A stretch of 64,000 nucleotides of DNA from Pseudomonadota bacterium (GTDB taxonomy: Bacteria > Pseudomonadota > Alphaproteobacteria > SHVP01). The position numbers and the translations under genes are program-made. Shown piece by piece: positions 52,722-60,746 of this stretch (within the stretch, counting starts at the first letter, position 1; every line of letters begins with the position of its first letter). The stretch is from NCBI GenBank assembly GCA_027622715.1, contig JAQBYN010000004.1:61702-125701 (forward strand), read 5' to 3'. Under the pieces are notes generated by a model. That model was not told the DNA's origin. It searched no databases and saw nothing but the letters and a program-made list of their open reading frames with translations.

Positions 52722-55082
52722 TTAGGCTGGCCGGACAAACGAATCGATGACCTTTTTGAAACCGGCTTTGTCGAACTGAATATCCAACCGGTTGCCGTCG
52801 ATCGATTCGATCAGGCCGTAGCCGAATTTTTGGTGAAACACGCGGTCGCCCTCCGAACACGTGCCGCCCGGCCGTTCATCCCAGTCGACCGCTTCGGCGC
52901 GGGCTTCGATCAACTGGCCGTCCCGAGTAACGGTCCGATGGTTGCGTCGGTGCATGCGGCGACGGCCCGGGCTGTCCCACGGTTTCTCGACCGGCGCACC
53001 GAAGTTGGCGTCGTCGTGCCGACCATAGGCTGGCTGACCCCAGACCGAGGCTTCTGCGGCGACCTCGACGCTATCAACCGGAAGTTCATCGATAAAGCGC
53101 GAAGGAATGGCGCTATTCCATTCGGCAAAAGTGCGCCGACTTTGGGCGAAGGATATTCGCAACGATTGCCGCGCGCGCGTCATCCCGACATGGGCGAGGC
53201 GGCGCTCTTCTTCAAGCGCCGAAGTGCCGCCCTCGTCGAGTGAGCGCTGATTGGGGAACAGGCCTTCCTCCCAACCCGGCAGGAACACCGTGTCGAACTC
53301 CAGGCCTTTCGCCGCGTGCAACGTCATGATGTTGACCATGTCGTCGTTGCCGCTGTTGTCGTGATCCATCACGAGACTGACATGGTCAAGAAAATCGGTG
53401 AGCGATTCGTACTCGCCCACTGAATGGACGAGCTCTCGCAGATTGTCGAGCCGGCCCGGCGCATCGATCGATTTGTCGCGCTGCCACATCTCGGTGTAGC
53501 CCGATTCGTCCAGAATTGTTTCGACCAGCTCGGGCAGCGGCAACTGGTCTTTCATGGCGCGCCATCGCGCAAAGCTCTCCAGCAAATTACCCAGCGACGT
53601 CCGTGCCTGGGGCCGAAGCTCGTCCGTGCCGAGCAGGTCCTGCGCGGCTTGGAGGAGGGCAGTCTGGCCGGCGCGTGCCAGCCGGTGCATGGCTTGTAGC
53701 GATACTTCGCCGAGCCCCCGTTTGGGGGCGTTGACGATGCGCTCAAACGCCATCCCGTCCTCAGGCTGGGAGACAACCCGTAGGTAACCGATTGCGTCGC
53801 GGATTTCGCGGCGTTCGTAGAACCGCGGCCCACCGACAACCCGGTAGGGCACGCCGATGACCAGAAAACGATCCTCAAATTCCCGCGTCTGATAACCGGC
53901 GCGCACCAGAATGGCGATCTCGTCCAAACGGTGCTGCTTGCGCTGGAGGTCCTCAACGTCTTCGGCTATGGCGCGGGCTTCTTCCTCACCGTCCCAAAAC
54001 CCCCGCACGCGCACTTTCTCGCCATCTGCAACGTCCGTCCAAAGCGTCTTGCCCAGTCGATCGGCATTGTGCGCGATCAGCGCCGAGGCCGCGGCCAGAA
54101 TATGAGGTGTCGAGCGGTAGTTGCGCTCCAGCCGAACGACCTTCGCGCCAGGAAAATCCTGCTCGTAGCGCAAGATGTTACCAACCTCGGCGCCACGCCA
54201 ACCGTAAATCGACTGGTCGTCGTCGCCAACACAACAAATGTTCCGCTGTCCTTGCGCCAACAACCGCAGCCAGAGGTATTGCGCAACGTTGGTGTCCTGG
54301 TACTCGTCGACAAGGATGTAACGGAATCGCCGGTGGTAGATTTCCAAGACGTCTTTGTGTTCGCTGAACAGGGTCAGGCAATGCAGCAACAGATCGCCGA
54401 AATCGGCGGCGTTCTGGGTCAGCAACCGCTGTTGGTATTCGCGGTACAGGGTGGCGGTCTTGCCCATCGCGAACTCGCCGGCGTCTTCGTGCTGAACTTG
54501 CTGCCAGGTCAGGCCGCGGTCCTTCCAACGGTCGATAATGCTGCCGAGGGCCCGGGCCGGCCAGCGCTTCTCGTCGATATTCTCGGCCTTCAAGAGCTGC
54601 TTGAGCACACGCAGCTGATCGTCACGGTCGATGATGGTGAAGTTGCTCTTAAGCCCGACCAGCTCGGCGTGCTGGCGCAGGATGCGGACACCGATGGAAT
54701 GAAACGTGCCCAGCCAGATGCCATCGACCGCGCCGCCAACCATCGCCCCGACGCGGTCCCTCATTTCGCGCGCCGCCCGGTTGGTGAAGGTCACCGACAG
54801 GATTTCCCAGGGTTTGGCCAAACCCAGATTCAGAATATGGGCAATACGGGTAACAAGGACGCGGGTTTTACCGGTTCCCGCGCCAGCCAGAACCAGGACC
54901 GGGCCGTCGGTCGTTACAACGGCCTCATGTTGGCTTTCGTTGAGGGTCTTTAGATAGGGCGGGTCGAGTGGCGCCGAGGCCGCCAAAGCGCGCGCGGCGA
55001 TCCCGCCGGGTCGCGGTGCCGGCGCCGGATCGTCAAAGGGGATATCGTCGAGATCGAATGGATCGGACATCGGTCCGGCCAT
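52722..55082 (-). CDS. uvrD: UvrD/PcrA-type DNA helicase
   Basis: A 786-residue superfamily 1A helicase of nucleotide excision and mismatch repair. Motifs in order: Q-motif region LNESQHEAV, Walker A AGAGTGKT, SVTFTNRAAREM, Walker B LVDEYQDTN, GDDDQSIYGWRGA, ERNYRST, LMTLHAAKGLEFD-like (IMTLHAAKGLEFDTVFLPG) and a C-terminal Tudor-like SEGDRVFHQKFGYG. Two starts (55082 and 55070) are equally weak in ribosome sites. It lies 31 bases after the ClC gene on the same strand. No SOS box is seen upstream. Confidence 0.94.
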   Translation of the reverse strand: MAGPMSDPFDLDDIPFDDPAPAPRPGGIAARALAASAPLDPPYLKTLNESQHEAVVTTDGPVLVLAGAGTGKTRVLVTRIAHILNLGLAKPWEILSVTFTNRAAREMRDRVGAMVGGAVDGIWLGTFHSIGVRILRQHAELVGLKSNFTIIDRDDQLRVLKQLLKAENIDEKRWPARALGSIIDRWKDRGLTWQQVQHEDAGEFAMGKTATLYREYQQRLLTQNAADFGDLLLHCLTLFSEHKDVLEIYHRRFRYILVDEYQDTNVAQYLWLRLLAQGQRNICCVGDDDQSIYGWRGAEVGNILRYEQDFPGAKVVRLERNYRSTPHILAAASALIAHNADRLGKTLWTDVADGEKVRVRGFWDGEEEARAIAEDVEDLQRKQHRLDEIAILVRAGYQTREFEDRFLVIGVPYRVVGGPRFYERREIRDAIGYLRVVSQPEDGMAFERIVNAPKRGLGEVSLQAMHRLARAGQTALLQAAQDLLGTDELRPQARTSLGNLLESFARWRAMKDQLPLPELVETILDESGYTEMWQRDKSIDAPGRLDNLRELVHSVGEYESLTDFLDHVSLVMDHDNSGNDDMVNIMTLHAAKGLEFDTVFLPGWEEGLFPNQRSLDEGGTSALEEERRLAHVGMTRARQSLRISFAQSRRTFAEWNSAIPSRFIDELPVDSVEVAAEASVWGQPAYGRHDDANFGAPVEKPWDSPGRRRMHRRNHRTVTRDGQLIEARAEAVDWDERPGGTCSEGDRVFHQKFGYGLIESIDGNRLDIQFDKAGFKKVIDSFVRPA

Positions 55083-55113
55083 TCATATCACACGGGGGCG
55101 GACGCTCACAGGT

Positions 55114-56901
55114 TCACAGGCGGTCCGTGTCCTCGTCGTGTTCTTCTGCCCGTGCCCGCAATAGGGCCTGATTGTAGGCCATGAGGGCTGTTTTGTGGTG
55201 GAGAATGCCGACCACTCTTCGGCTCTGCCGGTCCGTTACCACGGGCAGGCTGTCTTCATGGTGCGTTTCCATCAGCTTTAGCGCGTCTTCGAGATCGTCC
55301 CCCGCGCAGAGCAGCGGCGGGTCGAGGCGGGCAATGTCGCGCGCATTGATTAGGTGATCCAGCTCGGGATCGAGGGACACGCCCCGCAGCGAATTAAATG
55401 TCAGCGAGCCGACCAGCCCCGCATCGCCGTCAACGACAAAGAAATCGCCGTAGCGGGCGTTTTCCATAATCTCACGGATTTGGCTGGCCGGGGCTCGTTC
55501 CTCGATGATCTCGTATTGGTCGGTCATCAAATCACCGACATGCGTCGCGGTCAGCAGTTGTTCGAAGCGACCGGCGCGTATGACGATACCGCGCCGTTTA
55601 AGCTGTGCATGGAAGAACGACCGCCCGGCGACTTGCTGCGAGATGAGCGTTGAAATCGTTATCGCCACCATCGCCGCGATCACCACGGAGAACTCGCCAG
55701 TCAATTCAAAAGCAATAAGGATGGTCGAAATCGGCGCGCCGATCACCGGCGCCGCGACGGCGCCCATGCCGATCATTGCGTAGAACCCGGGCGACGCGGC
55801 GAGACCGGGGAAGATACTCCCGGCGATGACACCGAAGGCACCGCCGACCATCGCACCGACAAACAGCGATGGCGAGAAAACGCCGCCGCCGAAGCGGCTG
55901 CCGATAGAGACGGCGGTCGTCGCCGTCTTCGCAACGATCAATGCCAACATCAGCCACAGCGGCAGGCTTGACTGCAGCGCTGCATCGGTTGCGGCATAGC
56001 CGACGCCCATGACATGGGGCAAGAAGATTGCGACGCCGCCCACGACGGCGCCACCCACCATCGGCCGAGTCCAAATCGGCCAGCCGATTCGGTTGATCAC
56101 GTCCTCGACTGTCGTGATAGAGCGAATGAACAAGATTGCCGCCAGTGCGCAGACCAAGCCAAGCAGAATGAACGCGGGAAATTCGAAGAATGAGGCGATG
56201 TCGTAATTCGGCACGACGAACGCTGGGAACGCGCCGAGGTGAATGCGGGAAATTACCGTCCCGGCAACTGCCGCGATGACGACCGGCGCAAAGGTATGCA
56301 ACGCGTAATGGCCGATAACGACTTCCAACGCGAAAAACACCCCGGCAATCGGCGCGTTGAACGAGGCCCCGATGGCCGATGCCAGCCCACAGCCCAAAAG
56401 CGTCAGCGAAAGCGAGGGGTTGAGGTGAAGTCGCTGGGCGACCCACGACGCCAGCCCGGCGCCCAAATGGATGACCGGTCCTTCTCGGCCGACCGACGCG
56501 CCGACGCCGATCGACCCCAGTGAAAGCACTGCCGCTTTGATGGTGGTCGCAGGATTCATTCGGCCGCCATGCCGCGCGCCAGCCTCGATCACGTCGGCAA
56601 CGCCATAGGCGCGCTGTCCCGGCATCAGAAAGTGCACGAACAGCCCGATCGCCAGCCCGCCCACGGTTGGTACGACAAGAACCAGCCACCACGGCAGGTC
56701 CGCCATCAATTGAAGACCATCGTGTAGTGAAAAGCCGAAGGTCCCGTTCTGGATGGCTTCAATGCCCATCCGGAATCCCAGCGCCCCGTAACCGATCCCG
56801 ATGCCGATGATCAGGGCCAGGATCGAAAGTTTGACCTGGTCGTTATGGGTGAATTGATGCCAGCGGGCACGCACGAGAGTAATCGCCTCGCGCGTGGTCA
56901 T
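55114..56901 (-). CDS. ClC-family chloride channel/transporter with CBS domains
   Basis: A 595-residue membrane protein with the ClC fold (residues ~20-440) and two CBS domains (about 450-580). Selectivity and gating motifs are present: GSIGVGASVGREGPVIHLG (with the gating-type Glu in GREGP) and GSRFGGGVFSPSLF. The Glu suggests proton-coupled exchange. CBS domains often sense nucleotides. It sits 33 bases after the pentapeptide gene. Confidence 0.92.
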   Translation of the reverse strand: MTTREAITLVRARWHQFTHNDQVKLSILALIIGIGIGYGALGFRMGIEAIQNGTFGFSLHDGLQLMADLPWWLVLVVPTVGGLAIGLFVHFLMPGQRAYGVADVIEAGARHGGRMNPATTIKAAVLSLGSIGVGASVGREGPVIHLGAGLASWVAQRLHLNPSLSLTLLGCGLASAIGASFNAPIAGVFFALEVVIGHYALHTFAPVVIAAVAGTVISRIHLGAFPAFVVPNYDIASFFEFPAFILLGLVCALAAILFIRSITTVEDVINRIGWPIWTRPMVGGAVVGGVAIFLPHVMGVGYAATDAALQSSLPLWLMLALIVAKTATTAVSIGSRFGGGVFSPSLFVGAMVGGAFGVIAGSIFPGLAASPGFYAMIGMGAVAAPVIGAPISTILIAFELTGEFSVVIAAMVAITISTLISQQVAGRSFFHAQLKRRGIVIRAGRFEQLLTATHVGDLMTDQYEIIEERAPASQIREIMENARYGDFFVVDGDAGLVGSLTFNSLRGVSLDPELDHLINARDIARLDPPLLCAGDDLEDALKLMETHHEDSLPVVTDRQSRRVVGILHHKTALMAYNQALLRARAEEHDEDTDRL

Positions 56902-56934
56902 CGGCTCAGGCGCCTACCGGCGCGGCGTGCCGCG

Positions 56935-57465
56935 CTACCTGCATTGCCCGATGGACCCTGGGGCGCAAATGGTTGTGCCGTCGGTCCACGTCGCCCCGGA
57001 AAAATCGGCATTCAGTAAATCGGCACCCTCAAGTCGGGCGCCGCTAAAGTTTGCACCGATAAGGATTGCTTCGAAAAAACGGGCCCGGCGCAGGTCCGCG
57101 CCTCTGAACGATGCGCGCGTGAGATTGGCCTTCGTGAAATCAGTGCCGACCCCGCGGACTCCGCTGAAATCGGCATCCGGTGCATCGACGGTCACGAACT
57201 TTGCGCGATCGATCCGAGCGTCGGTAAATCTTGCGCCGGCGAAATTAGCACGGAGGAATCTAGACCCCCCGAGGTTTCCACCGCTAACGTCGACGCCGCT
57301 TAAATCGCGGCCGCTAAAATCACAGCGTGGCCAACCTACGCCCGGTCGCGCCGGATCGGCGCAACTGGCATGGGCTCGTTGCGACACAATGGGCGACACC
57401 AATAACGTCAATCCGACCGCGGCTGCGACTAAGAGAAACCTAGGCAACCGAAATGCACGGTTCAT
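56935..57465 (-). CDS. Exported pentapeptide-repeat protein
   Basis: A 176-residue protein with a signal peptide (MNRAFRLPRFLLVAAAVGL, cleavage near AHA-S) followed by about twenty pentapeptide repeats of A(D/N)LXX type, such as ANFAGARFTDARI and ANLTRASFRGADL. These form a right-handed quadrilateral beta-helix. Cysteines near both ends of the mature part could form disulfides in the periplasm. Function unknown. Start ATG 57465 overlaps the thioesterase stop by ATGA (57462-57465). Confidence 0.82.
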   Translation of the reverse strand: MNRAFRLPRFLLVAAAVGLTLLVSPIVSQRAHASCADPARPGVGWPRCDFSGRDLSGVDVSGGNLGGSRFLRANFAGARFTDARIDRAKFVTVDAPDADFSGVRGVGTDFTKANLTRASFRGADLRRARFFEAILIGANFSGARLEGADLLNADFSGATWTDGTTICAPGSIGQCR

Positions 57466-57947
57466 TTGCGGCGAATCCCGACGGTGGTTCCTGCATGTCG
57501 TGGGCGCGGCAGGTGTTTCTGTGAATCGCAAGCGGCACGAAACACAGTTTGAAGGTCCTCGGGAAAGGGCTCTGATCGGCGGTGTTCAAGATTGATGTGC
57601 ATGGTCAGCATTTCATAGGTCGCAGCAAGATACCCTTGCTCGGCGTGGAACATTTCCATGTAGAAGTGAAGGCGTTTGGCGTCCCAGTCCAATAACCGGG
57701 TCGTGAAGCGCATCGGGTCGTCCAGGCGCATTTCGCGCAGCCAATGGGTGTGACCCTCCAACGAAAAGGTCGTTCGGTTGGTTCGCTCTCGATAGGGCTC
57801 GCCGGTGCCCATCCGTTCGTAGACCACATCCAGCGCCAGGTCGAACGCCAAGACATAGAAGGCCACATTCATGTGGCCGTTATAGTCGATCCATTCCTTA
57901 CGGACCCGACCGCCGTCGGCGACCACAATGGGGGCTTCGAACTCCAT
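57462..57947 (-). CDS. Hotdog-fold acyl-CoA thioesterase (4HBT-like)
   Basis: A 161-residue hotdog protein with WIDYNGHMNVAFYVLAFD, the catalytic-type D-x-N-GHMN block, and GHTHWLREMRLDDPM. Related domains hydrolyse betainyl-CoA or other short acyl-CoA esters; the substrate here is open. The promoter lies directly upstream (57956-57984) with only about eight bases before the ATG, so the transcript should be nearly leaderless. Confidence 0.78.
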   Translation of the reverse strand: MEFEAPIVVADGGRVRKEWIDYNGHMNVAFYVLAFDLALDVVYERMGTGEPYRERTNRTTFSLEGHTHWLREMRLDDPMRFTTRLLDWDAKRLHFYMEMFHAEQGYLAATYEMLTMHINLEHRRSEPFPEDLQTVFRAACDSQKHLPRPRHAGTTVGIRRK

Positions 57948-57955
57948 GCGCGGTG

Positions 57956-57984
57956 ATCATAGTCACCGCCCCGCCCTGTGTGAA
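57956..57984 (-). promoter_or_regulatory. Promoter of the thioesterase-pentapeptide-ClC unit
   Basis: On the minus strand a -35 TTCACA (57979-57984), a 17-base spacer and a -10 TATGAT (57956-57961). The -10 lies inside an inverted repeat with 7-bp arms (GCGGTGA 57950-57956 and TCACCGC 57963-57969), which looks like an operator. The ATG starts at 57947. Confidence 0.6.
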
Positions 57985-57990
57985 CCGGCG

Positions 57991-58020
57991 TTGCACGGCA
58001 TCGGTGCCCACCGCTACACT
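57991..58020 (+). promoter_or_regulatory. Promoter of the GlcD-type gene
   Basis: TTGCAC (57991-57996), an 18-base spacer and TACACT (58015-58020), 26 bases before the ATG; AAGAGG provides the ribosome site. It is back-to-back with the minus-strand promoter at 57956-57984. Confidence 0.5.
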
Positions 58021-58045
58021 CGGCCCTAATCCCAAGAGGTAGATC

Positions 58046-59449
58046 ATGCACGACGCGCCCGCTCGGACCACCCGGCCGCAGGACTTCGCCCCTGCATTCG
58101 AAGAGGTTTCTGCGCTTCTCGGCGACCGGTTCACCACGGCGGCGTCGGTGCGGGCCCACCATGGCCGCGACGAATCCTATCATCCAAACCGTGACCCTGA
58201 TGCAGTCGCCTTCGTCCGGTCGACGGAAGAGGTCTCGCAAGTCGTTCAGATTTGCGCCCGGCACAAGGTGCCGATCGTCCCCTTTGGCGCCGGCACCTCG
58301 CTCGAGGGTCATGTCGTCGCGATCCAGGGCGGCCTGTCCATCGACATGATGCAGATGAACAGCGTGCTCGAGGTCAATGCCGAGGACCTCGATTGCACCG
58401 TACAAGCTGGGGTCACCCGCAAGCAGCTCAATGCCCACTTGCGCGACACCGGTCTCTTCTTTCCGATCGATCCCGGCGCCGACGCGTCGCTAGGTGGCAT
58501 GTCGGCCACGCGCGCATCCGGCACTAACGCCGTACGCTACGGTACGATGCGCGAGAACGTCATGGGTCTCACCGTCGTCATGCCCGACGGGCGGATCGTC
58601 AAAACGGCGCGCCGCGCGCGCAAATCGTCGGCCGGTTACGATCTGACGCGGCTCTTCGTTGGCTCGGAAGGGACGCTCGGCGTGATTACCGAGGTCGCCG
58701 TTCGCCTATACGGCATTCCGGAGGCGATCTCGGCCGCAAGCTGTTACTTCGACAGCGTGCAGGGCGCGGTCGATGCTGTCATCCAGACCATCCAACTCGG
58801 CATTCCGGTGGCCCGCATCGAATTTGCCGACGAAGTTCAGATCGATGCAACCAACCGGCATTTCGATATGGACCACGCGGTCAAGCCGACGCTCTGGCTC
58901 GAGTTTCATGGCACGCCAGCCGGGGTCAAAGAGCAGGCCGAGATGGTCCAAGAGATCGCCACCGAGCACGGCGGCGGCGGCTTTCGCTGGACCACCAATG
59001 AGGAGGAGCGCAACAAGCTTTGGCATGCCCGCCACAACGCCGCCTATTCGGCCGCTGCATTGCGGCCGGGCAGCAGGTTCTGGGCGACCGATGTCTGCGT
59101 GCCGATTTCGCGGCTTGCCGAATGCATCGTCGAAACCAAGAAAGAGCTCGACGCGTCGTTTCTACCGGCACCGATCGTCGGCCATGTCGGCGACGGTAAC
59201 TTCCACGTCTCTTTCGTGCTTGATCCCGACAAACCAGGCGACGTTGAAGAGGCCAACCGCCTCAACGACAACCTCGTCGCGCGGGCGTTGGCCATGGAGG
59301 GCACGTGCACCGGCGAACATGGCGTGGGTTACGGCAAGGTCGATTTCCTTGTCGCTGAACACGGCGATGCCTTGGCCGTGATGCGCACGCTAAAAAACGC
59401 AATTGACCCCGACGGCATCATGAACCCCGGCAAAATTCTGCGTCTCTAG
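58046..59449 (+). CDS. GlcD-type FAD-linked 2-hydroxy acid (D-lactate) dehydrogenase
   Basis: A 467-residue PCMH-type flavoprotein: FAD-binding region PIVPFGAGTSLEGHV, PIDPGADASLGGM, and the C-terminal catalytic blocks HVGDGNFHVSF and CTGEHGVGYGK. Family members oxidise D-lactate, glycolate or other D-2-hydroxy acids into the quinone or cytochrome pool. It lacks the iron-sulfur partner genes of the glycolate oxidase operon, so the single-subunit D-lactate type is more likely. The stop shares CTAG (59446-59449) with the convergent gene. Confidence 0.86.
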   Translation: MHDAPARTTRPQDFAPAFEEVSALLGDRFTTAASVRAHHGRDESYHPNRDPDAVAFVRSTEEVSQVVQICARHKVPIVPFGAGTSLEGHVVAIQGGLSIDMMQMNSVLEVNAEDLDCTVQAGVTRKQLNAHLRDTGLFFPIDPGADASLGGMSATRASGTNAVRYGTMRENVMGLTVVMPDGRIVKTARRARKSSAGYDLTRLFVGSEGTLGVITEVAVRLYGIPEAISAASCYFDSVQGAVDAVIQTIQLGIPVARIEFADEVQIDATNRHFDMDHAVKPTLWLEFHGTPAGVKEQAEMVQEIATEHGGGGFRWTTNEEERNKLWHARHNAAYSAAALRPGSRFWATDVCVPISRLAECIVETKKELDASFLPAPIVGHVGDGNFHVSFVLDPDKPGDVEEANRLNDNLVARALAMEGTCTGEHGVGYGKVDFLVAEHGDALAVMRTLKNAIDPDGIMNPGKILRL

Positions 59450-60690
59450 CGCAAGCTGAGTCCGTCCAGGTTGATCGGCGACGGCTTGCCGGCGACGAGA
59501 TCCGCAATGACCCGGCCCGAACCGCACGCCATTGTCCAACCCAAGCTGCCGTGCCCGGTGTTGAGCCAAAGCCCATCGACGGGCGTAGCGCCGAGGATCG
59601 GGAGCGAATCCGGCGTCATGGGTCGTAGGCCCGCCCAGTACGTCGGGACGGCGTCGCCGGCAGCATCGGGAAGCATTGCCCGCATATGGGTGTGCAACAC
59701 CCCAGCCCGGCGCGCATCGATGGTCGTGTTATGCCCGGCCAGCTCTGCCGTGCCGGCGGCCCGCAGGCGCGAACCAAGCGGCGTCATCGTAATTTTTCGC
59801 TGAACATCCTGGAGCGCGTGGCGGGGTAGGGTGCTCCGGTCGCCTGCCTCGACTGTCGCCGAATATCCCTTGACCGGATAAACCGGCAGACGAACCCCGA
59901 ACGGGCCGAGCAGGCGGGCGCTACCGGTCCCGGCCGCGACAACCACGGCGTCGGCATCAAGATCACCCTCGGCCATCCCGACCCCGCAGACCTTATTACC
60001 CTCGGTCCGGATCGCGGTGACCGGCTGTCCGAAAAGAAACCGCGCGCCGCGTTGCACCGCCGCTCGGCTAAGTCCTTCGGTGAAGAGACGGGCGTCCCCC
60101 GTTTCATCCTTGTCGTACAGCAGCGCGCCGGCATAGCGGCACGTCGTCCGCCGCAATGCGGGTTCGCGTTCTAGTGTTTCTTCAAGCGACAGGCGGATCG
60201 GATGGGCACGCGGATCGCTCCCGGCGGCGGCGGCTTGTTGAGCGGCGCCAAGTGCATCGGGATCGCGGTAAAGATAGATCAGTCCATTGGTTTGCGCGTC
60301 ATAGTCGATGTTTTCCGCAGCGCGCAGCGCCTGTAGCCTTTCGAAACTATAGGTGGATAGACGGCGCAGCCGCGCCTTGATCTCGCGCGTTCGCGCCGGC
60401 GTGCAGTTGCCAAAAAACCGGGCGATCCACAGGGCCATCGCCGGATCGGCCCGCAACCGCACGCGATAGGGCGCGTCGTCGCGCCAGAACTCTTTTAAGA
60501 CCATGGCCGGAATGCCGGGGGCAGACCATGGCACCGCCGTATGGCCGTTGATCAATCCCGCATTTGCGTGGCTGCACCCCATTGCGGGGCCAGCTTCGCG
60601 CTCGATCACGGTGACGTCGTGTCCATCTCGTGCCAGATTGTACGCGGTCGCCACCCCGACGACCCCAGCGCCCAGCACCACTACATGCAT
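59446..60690 (-). CDS. dadA: D-amino acid dehydrogenase-like flavoprotein (DadA family)
   Basis: A 414-residue FAD oxidoreductase: dinucleotide loop VVLGAGVVGVATAYNLARDG, EREAGPAMGCSHANAGLI, and the late GLRPMTPDSLPILGATP and GHGSLGWTMACGSG blocks typical of DadA. It deaminates D-amino acids, feeding electrons to the respiratory chain. No alanine racemase gene is adjacent. Gap to the upstream TPP enzyme is 56 bases on the same strand. Confidence 0.88.
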   Translation of the reverse strand: MHVVVLGAGVVGVATAYNLARDGHDVTVIEREAGPAMGCSHANAGLINGHTAVPWSAPGIPAMVLKEFWRDDAPYRVRLRADPAMALWIARFFGNCTPARTREIKARLRRLSTYSFERLQALRAAENIDYDAQTNGLIYLYRDPDALGAAQQAAAAGSDPRAHPIRLSLEETLEREPALRRTTCRYAGALLYDKDETGDARLFTEGLSRAAVQRGARFLFGQPVTAIRTEGNKVCGVGMAEGDLDADAVVVAAGTGSARLLGPFGVRLPVYPVKGYSATVEAGDRSTLPRHALQDVQRKITMTPLGSRLRAAGTAELAGHNTTIDARRAGVLHTHMRAMLPDAAGDAVPTYWAGLRPMTPDSLPILGATPVDGLWLNTGHGSLGWTMACGSGRVIADLVAGKPSPINLDGLSLR

Positions 60691-60746
60691 GGCGAAATCA
60701 CACCGAGAAAAACGTGGCTACCGGCCTGTGCGGCGCCGTGAGCGGA

